Assembly: GCA_900770335.1 (NCBI GenBank)
Contig: CAAGKD010000012.1
Location: 1 to 10,391 of the forward strand
Source of the DNA: an uncultured Sutterella sp.
Lineage (GTDB): Bacteria > Pseudomonadota > Gammaproteobacteria > Burkholderiales > Burkholderiaceae_F
Reading direction: 5' to 3'
DNA: 10,391 bases
This document shows, piece after piece, positions 6,277 to 10,391 of the stretch. A program made the position numbers and the translations under genes. The notes beneath the pieces were generated by a model. The model searched no databases. It had not been told where the DNA came from and saw only the letters and a list, made by a program, of their open reading frames with translations. Position 1 is the stretch's first letter. Every line of letters begins with the position of its first letter.

Positions 6277-8016
6277 TCAGAGCTCAAGCGCGTCCATCTC
6301 GGCCTTCGCCCTCTCGCGCAGGCGCTCGATCTCCGCGGCGAGCCTGCGGATGCGCGCCATCGCCGCGGCGCACCCCTCGACGCCGCGCAGGGGATCGGGA
6401 AGCGGCACCTGGAGGTTCTCGAGGTCCTCGGCGCGGATCTGCGGCACGGAGGTGTTGCTCGAGAGACGCTGCATGCGCTTCTTCACGGGCGCGGACTGCA
6501 GATACCGCATCACGTAGTCCGGGGACTGCACCGGGCTGTCCTCGCGCATGCGCAGGATGAGGAAGAGCTGTCCGGCCGTCCAGCGCTCGTCCTCGGGAAC
6601 CTCGTCGATGAGCGCGATCGAGCCGATCCTGCCGCGCTGCGTGAAGAGGATGTCGCCCTTGCGGATGAGCTGCCGCGTGAGGCGCCGCATCTGCGTGCGG
6701 TCCTTGGGATCGAGCTCAACGGCCTTCTGCGGACGCAGCAGGATGCCGCACTCACTGATGTCGTTCGGCGTCGCCTCGCGGATGGTCTCTCCTTCTCCGC
6801 TGGCCTCCCGGCCGGTGATGCCCATCGCATGGCAGCGAATCACCGTGACGAAGGTCGAGAGGGCTCGCGAGCCGCGCTCCTCGATGAGGCTCTCGATCGC
6901 GAGGTCATCCTCGCCCATCATGCGGTTGCCCGCGGTGAGGATGGTGCGGTCCTCGAGGAGCGCCTCGGCCGTGGCCGTCGCGGCCTCGATTCCTTCGGCG
7001 CACTCGCCGGTGAGCAGCGCCCGGTCGAAGGCGGCGGCGAGCTTCGCGGGCCAGATGTTGCGCGAGTTGGCGAGCCTCGGGAAGGACATCAACGTCACGA
7101 GCGGAGCCTTCCCGGCCGCGGAGCGCTCGAGGCACAGGAGCGCGCCGATCGTCTCGATGCCGGCGACGACGCCCGTGGCGGGCGGAACGGACACGGCGCA
7201 GGCGAGGCGGTTCGAGCGCAGGAACCGGCGCTTGATGTCCGCGTCGTCGCCCTGCGAGCGGAAGAGCATGCCGCCCGAGACGATCGCGGCGATGCGGTGC
7301 TCGTTGGCGAGCGCGGCGTTGGCGTAGTTGTACTCGTCAAGGCTGAAGATGCCGAGCGGCGCGCGGCCCGTCTCGACGTTGGGCTCGGGCAGGGTGAGAA
7401 CGGGCCCGTCAAGCTCCGAGAGGTCGAGTTGGCCGGGCTTGAGAAGCGTCACCTCGACGTCGTAGCCGTAGGCGCGCAGCGCGAGGAACGCCTGGGCGTA
7501 GAGCGACGAGGGCGTCGCGAAGCGGGCCGCGCCGCTGCGGACCGCGCGCCCGAAGGCGGCGACGAAGCCGCGGTCCTCGCCGGTGATCCAGGTGCGGCCC
7601 TTCGCGCCCTCCTCGAGCTCGAGCCATGTGATGAGCGCGTCAACGAGCTCGGGACGGATGGCGGACTTCTTGAGGAAGCTCCTGCCGTAGATGTGAAGGA
7701 AGGCCGCGGCGAGCTCGCCCGGATCAGCGTCCCAGCCCGGATCCACGCTCACGTCGACGCGCTCGTCGGGCGCGGGCATGCGCCAGCGCAGCTCGGCCAT
7801 CCACGGGCAGGTCTTCTGCACGAGCCTGCGGAAGGCGTCGGGACCGCCGAAGCCCACGGAGACCTCCTCGTTGCCTCCCTCCTCCTCCTGGATGCGGCGC
7901 TGCTCGAGAAGCGCGCCGACGAGAACGAGCTGGGCGACCGGCTCAAGGCGGGTCCGGCGAGCGATGCCGCGCCAGAGGTCGCGCGGGCTCATGGAATCGG
8001 TGATGCGGAGTTCCAT
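6277..8016 (-). CDS. Type I restriction-modification-like fusion: HsdM-type fold without catalytic motifs plus HsdS-type target recognition domain
   Basis: The 579-residue product starts at 8016, where GGAG lies eight bases upstream; a TTG at 8049 is not needed. Residues 1-135 resemble the helical HsdM N-terminal region. Residues 140-300 follow the HsdM methylase order: a segment where the SAM motif belongs (GRTWITGEDRGFVAAFGRAV, 140-159), a helix like that after motif II (SLYAQAFLALRAYGYDVE, 171-188), the motif IV position (VLTLPEPN, 206-213), then the strongly HsdM-like IAAIVSGGMLFRSQGDDADI (242-261) and IETIGALLCL. The DPxxGxGG and NPPF/Y motifs are absent, so methylation is not expected. 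Residues 380-545 resemble one HsdS target recognition domain (RKGDILFTQRGRIGSIALID 452-471, VPQIRAEDLENLQVPLP 524-540), followed by a helix at 548-577. No hsdR is present. It could act as a DNA-binding silencer or accessory unit, or be a decaying remnant. The family similarity is my reading by eye. Confidence 0.72.
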   Translation of the reverse strand: MELRITDSMSPRDLWRGIARRTRLEPVAQLVLVGALLEQRRIQEEEGGNEEVSVGFGGPDAFRRLVQKTCPWMAELRWRMPAPDERVDVSVDPGWDADPGELAAAFLHIYGRSFLKKSAIRPELVDALITWLELEEGAKGRTWITGEDRGFVAAFGRAVRSGAARFATPSSLYAQAFLALRAYGYDVEVTLLKPGQLDLSELDGPVLTLPEPNVETGRAPLGIFSLDEYNYANAALANEHRIAAIVSGGMLFRSQGDDADIKRRFLRSNRLACAVSVPPATGVVAGIETIGALLCLERSAAGKAPLVTLMSFPRLANSRNIWPAKLAAAFDRALLTGECAEGIEAATATAEALLEDRTILTAGNRMMGEDDLAIESLIEERGSRALSTFVTVIRCHAMGITGREASGEGETIREATPNDISECGILLRPQKAVELDPKDRTQMRRLTRQLIRKGDILFTQRGRIGSIALIDEVPEDERWTAGQLFLILRMREDSPVQSPDYVMRYLQSAPVKKRMQRLSSNTSVPQIRAEDLENLQVPLPDPLRGVEGCAAAMARIRRLAAEIERLRERAKAEMDALEL

Positions 8017-8017
8017 T

Positions 8018-8908
8018 TCAAACACTCCTTTCGAAGTAGGGAAATTCAAAAAAATCTGTGGAAAATCGGATCCGGGGCCTCACGCCCTGCCGACGCCGCC
8101 CCAGGGACCGGAGGAGGCGTCCGGATCGTTCAGATTGTCCGGACCGCTTGAATCGCTCGGCGCCGGCCATGCACCGGATGTCCTCGTCGGAGAGGATCGT
8201 CCAGCCGCCCTCTGGGCTGCAAAGCGCGACGTCCATGGGGCGCAGCCGCAGGAAGGGCTCCGTCACCTCGGGGCGGACCGCGCAGAGCTCGCCGACAGTC
8301 ATCGGAACGTTCCGGCGGGGATCGGGATTGCGGCTGAGCGACTCGCTGCTCACCGCCGCGCGTGCGGTTAGGTCGGGAGCCTCATCCCAGTACGGCCGCC
8401 AGACGATGTCGCGGATCGGGAGGCGCTCCTCGAGGATCTCCCGCTCGACGAAGATCCGCTCGCGCGCGACGTCCTTGGGCAGCCCCTTGGGCGCCCACAG
8501 GCCCGGACGGGTCTGCACGCGCGCGAGCCGCACGAGCGGCGCGCGCTTCGGGTCCGCGATCCGCAGGCCGTCCGCGCCGCCCGCGGCGAAAAGGAAGCAC
8601 GTGAGGCCGAAGGCCTCGACCACGTCCCGCTCCTCGGGCAGGAGGAGCGAGAGGTCGCAGAAGCGCACCGTTCCGCCAAAGCCATCGTCGATCGGCGCGA
8701 TCACGGGCCTTCTGTCTTCCCCTTCCACGGGCTCGGGTTCGCCGGCCATCCGCACGAAGGACAGTCCACGCGTGATCGGGCCGTCGCCGGGCGCGCCCAT
8801 CAGGCATCCCCGGCCGTCCACGCCGTTGCAGGCGTCCGTCGAGAGCGTCATGACGGCCTCCTCGCTGAGCTCGAGGTCGCAGGAGAATTTCCAGATTTCG
8901 TCTTGCAT
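8018..8908 (-). CDS. Hypothetical protein, first gene of the HsdM/HsdS-like operon; C-terminus may be frameshifted
   Basis: I do not recognise this 296-residue protein. It has no signal peptide or membrane segment, is acidic in the first half (LELSEEAV 12-19, EPEPVEGEDRRPV 57-69), and has FCDLSLLLPEERDVVEAFGL at 83-102 and VFVEREI-like charged helices at 150-162. It ends with an Arg-rich tail. Its stop overlaps the ribosome binding site region of the HsdM/HsdS-like gene (TGA, one base, ATG), implying coupled expression. ATG 8908 lies about 36 bases after a predicted promoter but lacks a ribosome binding site. ATG 8851 has AGGAGG five bases upstream and would give 277 residues. From about residue 248, codon use changes from GC-ending to mixed. 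The other frame stays GC-ending and closes at TGA 8082-8080, with a plausible tail ending GPWGGVGRA, leaving a normal AT-rich gap. A frameshift near 8155-8175 is therefore suspected. Confidence 0.6.
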   Translation of the reverse strand: MQDEIWKFSCDLELSEEAVMTLSTDACNGVDGRGCLMGAPGDGPITRGLSFVRMAGEPEPVEGEDRRPVIAPIDDGFGGTVRFCDLSLLLPEERDVVEAFGLTCFLFAAGGADGLRIADPKRAPLVRLARVQTRPGLWAPKGLPKDVARERIFVEREILEERLPIRDIVWRPYWDEAPDLTARAAVSSESLSRNPDPRRNVPMTVGELCAVRPEVTEPFLRLRPMDVALCSPEGGWTILSDEDIRCMAGAERFKRSGQSERSGRLLRSLGRRRQGVRPRIRFSTDFFEFPYFERSV

Positions 8909-8950
8909 GGGAGGATGGCCGGAGGTGAATCGTCAGCAAACGCTTAGAGC

Positions 8951-8979
8951 ATGATAGAGGACCTGCGGCGAATTCGCAA
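8951..8979 (-). promoter_or_regulatory. Sigma-70-type promoter for the minus-strand two-gene operon
   Basis: On the minus strand, TTGCGA (8979-8974) and TATCAT (8956-8951) are separated by exactly 17 bases. They match the consensus at 4 of 6 and 5 of 6 positions. Transcription would start near 8944, giving a leader of about 36 bases to ATG 8908. The site lies in the AT-rich part of the gap 8909-9042; nothing else was identified there. Confidence 0.5.
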
Positions 8980-9042
8980 TTGCAAAACGTTTAATAGTGA
9001 AAGGGACGAATCAAAGCCTCCCCTGGCGGGCCTTCAGGTGCG

Positions 9043-9073
9043 AAAAACCCCGGCTCCTTGAGGGAGGCCGGGG
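9043..9073 (-). terminator. Rho-independent terminator after the trihaem cytochrome gene
   Basis: On the minus strand, CCCCGGC (9073-9067) pairs with GCCGGGG (9054-9048), followed by TTTTT (9047-9043). Further upstream in the same transcript, nested stems (9106-9112 with 9115-9121, and 9097-9104 with 9134-9141) make the whole 3' untranslated region highly structured. Confidence 0.85.
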
Positions 9074-9147
9074 CGTTCGCAGAGCGGTTCGCCGCCTCCC
9101 GCCCGGGCCTTCCCGAAGGCCGGCCGGAGCGGAGGGCGGGACGCGGA

Positions 9148-9399
9148 TCAGGGCGTCTTGAGATCAAACTTGTGGCACTGACGGCACGTGATGACGTTCT
9201 TCGCGTGGCCCTTGTGGCAGGTGCTGCAGTCGCGGTCTCCGAAGTGGTTGTAGTGCGGATTGGGCGTCACCTTCTCCGTGCGCTTCGCGAGCTTCTCGTA
9301 GGAGCCGTGGCAGGCGAGGCAGGCGTCCTTGCGCACGGGCGCGGTCGCGGCGGCGCAGGAAAGGAGCGTCGCGAGCGCGACGAACAGGGTCTTCTTCAT
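9148..9399 (-). CDS. Small periplasmic trihaem cytochrome c, shortened relative of the tetrahaem protein
   Basis: The 83-residue product has a Sec signal (1 to about 20, ending in ATA) and three haem motifs: CLACH 27-31, CSTCH 58-62 and CRQCH 72-76. H49, H52 and H65 are likely distal ligands. Aligned with the tetrahaem cytochrome at 1959-2306, it matches from the second haem to the end (NPH-x2-H, CxxCHxxH, C-terminal KFDLKTP against QFGFKVP). It lacks both the first CxxCH and the upstream His (H31 there) that would be its distal ligand. The loss is thus of one complete haem module, leaving three haems with three ligands. The start is supported by GGAG eight bases upstream. The gene lies 14 bases after the end of a broken flavin reductase gene, its expected partner. 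With that partner gone it may serve another reductase or be on the way to loss; its own frame is intact. Confidence 0.88.
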   Translation of the reverse strand: MKKTLFVALATLLSCAAATAPVRKDACLACHGSYEKLAKRTEKVTPNPHYNHFGDRDCSTCHKGHAKNVITCRQCHKFDLKTP

Positions 9400-9413
9400 T
9401 TTCGTTGCTCCGT

Positions 9414-10001
9414 TCAGGCGTTCTTGAGGCTCTTGTGGTGACGGGCGAGCTCGCGCGCGGCGATGCGCCCGAAGACGGTCGCGCCGCCCAACTGGCTGCC
9501 GCCGATGTAGTGGCCGAAGAAAAGACCGCCCGCGGCGTTGCCCGCCGCATAGAGGCCCGCGATCGGACGGTCCTCATTCGTCATGACCTAGGCGCGGGCG
9601 TTGATCTTCGGGCCGCCGAAGGTGGCCGTGATGCCGCCCTGGAACGGAAGGCGTAGAAGGGCCCCTTGTCAAGAGGCTGGGGCTCCTTGAGGCTGCAGGG
9701 CGGATTCATGTCGGCCGAGCGCGCGGTTGTACTCAGCCACCGTGGCGGCGAGCGTCTTCGGGTCGGCGCCCATCTTCTCGGCGAGCGCCTCGATCGAGTC
9801 GGCGACGAACACCTTCGTCTTCATGCCGATGAACTTCTTCGCGGCGCCGGCCGACTTCTCCCAGTGCATGTCGATGATGTGCGCGAAGAGAATCTTCTCG
9901 GACTCGGTGAGCGGCCGTCCGAAGGCCTTCCTCACGGCCGCGGCGGCGGTTGCAGCAGCCGAGCCCCGGATGAACGAGCGGCGGGCGAGGTCGATGGTCA
10001 T
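9414..10001 (-). pseudogene. Broken Tat-exported FAD-binding reductase (TcuA/fumarate reductase superfamily)
   Basis: From ATG 10001 (AAAGGAG upstream), the reading frame gives a Tat signal (LARRSFIRG, residues 5-13, then Ala-rich). It then goes directly into the C-terminal half of an FAD_binding_2 reductase (EKMGADPKTLAATVAEYNRAL). No GxGxxG motif is present, so most of the FAD-binding N-terminal part has been deleted. Near 9716 the frame shifts; the next segment (ADMNPPCSLKEPQPLDKGPF) is in another frame. Near 9645-9646 one base is missing and the original frame resumes (FQGGITATFGGPKINARA). A TAG at 9590-9588, probably a former CAG, interrupts it. The rest (GLYAAGNAAGGLFFGHYIGG, then LGGATVFGRIA) is clean to TGA 9416-9414. 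The FFGHYIGGSQLGG signature and lack of HHTMGG place it near tricarballylate dehydrogenase-like proteins and apart from the other two reductases. No active enzyme is possible. Confidence 0.88.
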
Positions 10002-10026
10002 TGACTTTTCTCCTTTTTTTGAGCCG

Positions 10027-10045
10027 GCGGGAAAGTCCGTCCCGC
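10027..10045 (-). other. Short leader hairpin before the broken reductase gene
   Basis: GCGGGA (10027-10032) and TCCCGC (10040-10045) form a perfect 6-bp stem with a 7-base loop, 25 bases upstream of ATG 10001 on the minus strand and just before its A-rich ribosome binding site. Confidence 0.35.
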
Positions 10046-10066
10046 AGGCCCCTCCTTTGGCGCCCC

Positions 10067-10138
10067 GATCTTCCCGCAAGCCGTCGGGGCTCCGGACTCG
10101 GGGCGGGCGTCTCGGGCGCGGCGGCTTCCGGGAAGATC
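10067..10138 (-). other. Large imperfect hairpin (about 20 bp stem) upstream of the broken reductase gene
   Basis: GATCTTCCCG (10067-10076) is the exact reverse complement of 10129-10138. After one C/C mismatch, AAGCCG (10078-10083) pairs with CGGCTT (10122-10127), then T-G, C-G and G-C pairs follow (10084-10086 with 10119-10121). The loop of 32 bases is G-rich. It fills the middle of the 227-base gap between the acetyltransferase stop (10229) and the reductase start (10001). No T-run follows on either strand, so it is not a standard terminator. A leader element, small RNA or processed 3' end are all possible. Confidence 0.6.
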
Positions 10139-10228
10139 CGCCGCCTGCGCCCGACACAGGAAAGTGTCCCGTCGAGGCACCCCCAGGGGAGGGAGAGAAA
10201 AGTCAACGCTCCGGTTCAGGAGCCGGGC

Positions 10229-10391
10229 TCAGTGCGCGACCGGCGCCCTGAGATCGAGGACCATGCGGATGTGCTCGATCCCGCACTCGTCGAAGGGCTC
10301 GCCCTCGGCGCGGAACCCCAGGCGCTCGTAGAACCCGCGCGCATGGGTCTGCGCGTTGAGAACCACCCGCGGGAATCCCTTCTCCCGGGCC
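10229..10391 (-). CDS. GNAT-family N-acetyltransferase, C-terminal part only
   Basis: The window edge cuts this gene; 53 residues and the stop remain. The visible part has GFPRVVLNAQTHARGFYERL, then GF and FDECGIEHIRMVLDL. This is the last part of a GNAT fold: the strand and helix carrying the acetyl-CoA-side Tyr of FYERLGF, then the closing strand. The pattern LNAQ-x-HARGFYERLGF...GIEHIRM resembles ElaA-like GNAT proteins. The substrate cannot be told. It is upstream of, and on the same strand as, the broken reductase, but a 227-base gap with a large hairpin separates them. Confidence 0.85.
   Translation of the reverse strand, partial: AREKGFPRVVLNAQTHARGFYERLGFRAEGEPFDECGIEHIRMVLDLRAPVAH

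Noticed and set aside
8017..8049. TTG at 8049 as the start of the HsdM/HsdS-like gene
   Set aside because: ATG 8016 has GGAG eight bases upstream and sits directly after the upstream stop; the TTG has no ribosome binding site.
6829..8151. Plus-strand open frame of 440 residues opposite the HsdM/HsdS-like gene
   Set aside because: It is antisense low-complexity sequence (Glu, Arg, Asp, Ala) without motifs or ribosome binding site; the minus-strand frame has recognisable HsdM and HsdS segments.
9340..9399. Lipoprotein signal (LLSC) in the trihaem cytochrome
   Set aside because: The -2 residue is Leu, unlike the usual lipobox, and a normal Sec cleavage site (ATA before PV) follows, so a soluble periplasmic protein is more likely.
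10067..10138. Large hairpin as an intrinsic terminator for the acetyltransferase gene
   Set aside because: No T-run follows the stem on the minus strand, and the loop is very long.
1..10391. tRNA, rRNA, CRISPR array or insertion sequence
   Set aside because: No cloverleaf-like segment, regularly spaced repeats, transposase motif or terminal inverted repeats with target duplication were seen by eye on either strand.

Overview
The window reads as chromosomal DNA of a GC-rich, anaerobically respiring proteobacterium. The best guess is a Sutterellaceae-type gut betaproteobacterium. That guess rests on exported single-domain flavin reductases placed next to separate small multihaem cytochromes c, an E. 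coli-type SerB and the strong GC bias. It is inference from gene content; there is no rRNA or other marker gene here.

Three respiratory modules of the fumarate-reductase-like type dominate. Module A (182-2306, + strand) is a Tat-exported FAD reductase followed by a tetrahaem cytochrome c with its own terminator. Module B (3625-5043, +) is a Sec-exported reductase with the full fumarate reductase active site and no adjacent cytochrome, ended by a strong terminator. Module C (10001-9148, - strand) is a wrecked FAD reductase: a Tat signal joined to a C-terminal part, with two frameshifts and an amber codon. It is followed by an intact cytochrome that has lost exactly one haem module and so carries three haems. 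In known relatives, electrons pass from the quinol pool through a NapC/CymA-type membrane cytochrome (not in this window) to the small periplasmic cytochrome and then to the FAD protein, which reduces an enoate. A and B differ in the active site, so they probably act on different substrates.

Between A and B lies a divergent, short DprA/Smf-family gene (3299-2460, -). Between it and the module B start is a 325-base gap holding a 17-base direct repeat that looks like an operator pair. After B come serB (5309-6193, +), a convergent terminator, and a two-gene minus-strand operon (8908-6277). The first gene of that operon is unrecognised and may be frameshifted near its end. The second is a type I restriction-modification-like protein in which an HsdM-type fold without its SAM and NPPF motifs is fused to an HsdS-type target recognition domain; no hsdR is present. 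This operon is the most unusual object in the window.

The right edge holds the 3' end of a GNAT acetyltransferase gene and, between it and module C, a large hairpin of about 20 base pairs. No rRNA, tRNA, CRISPR array or insertion sequence was seen.
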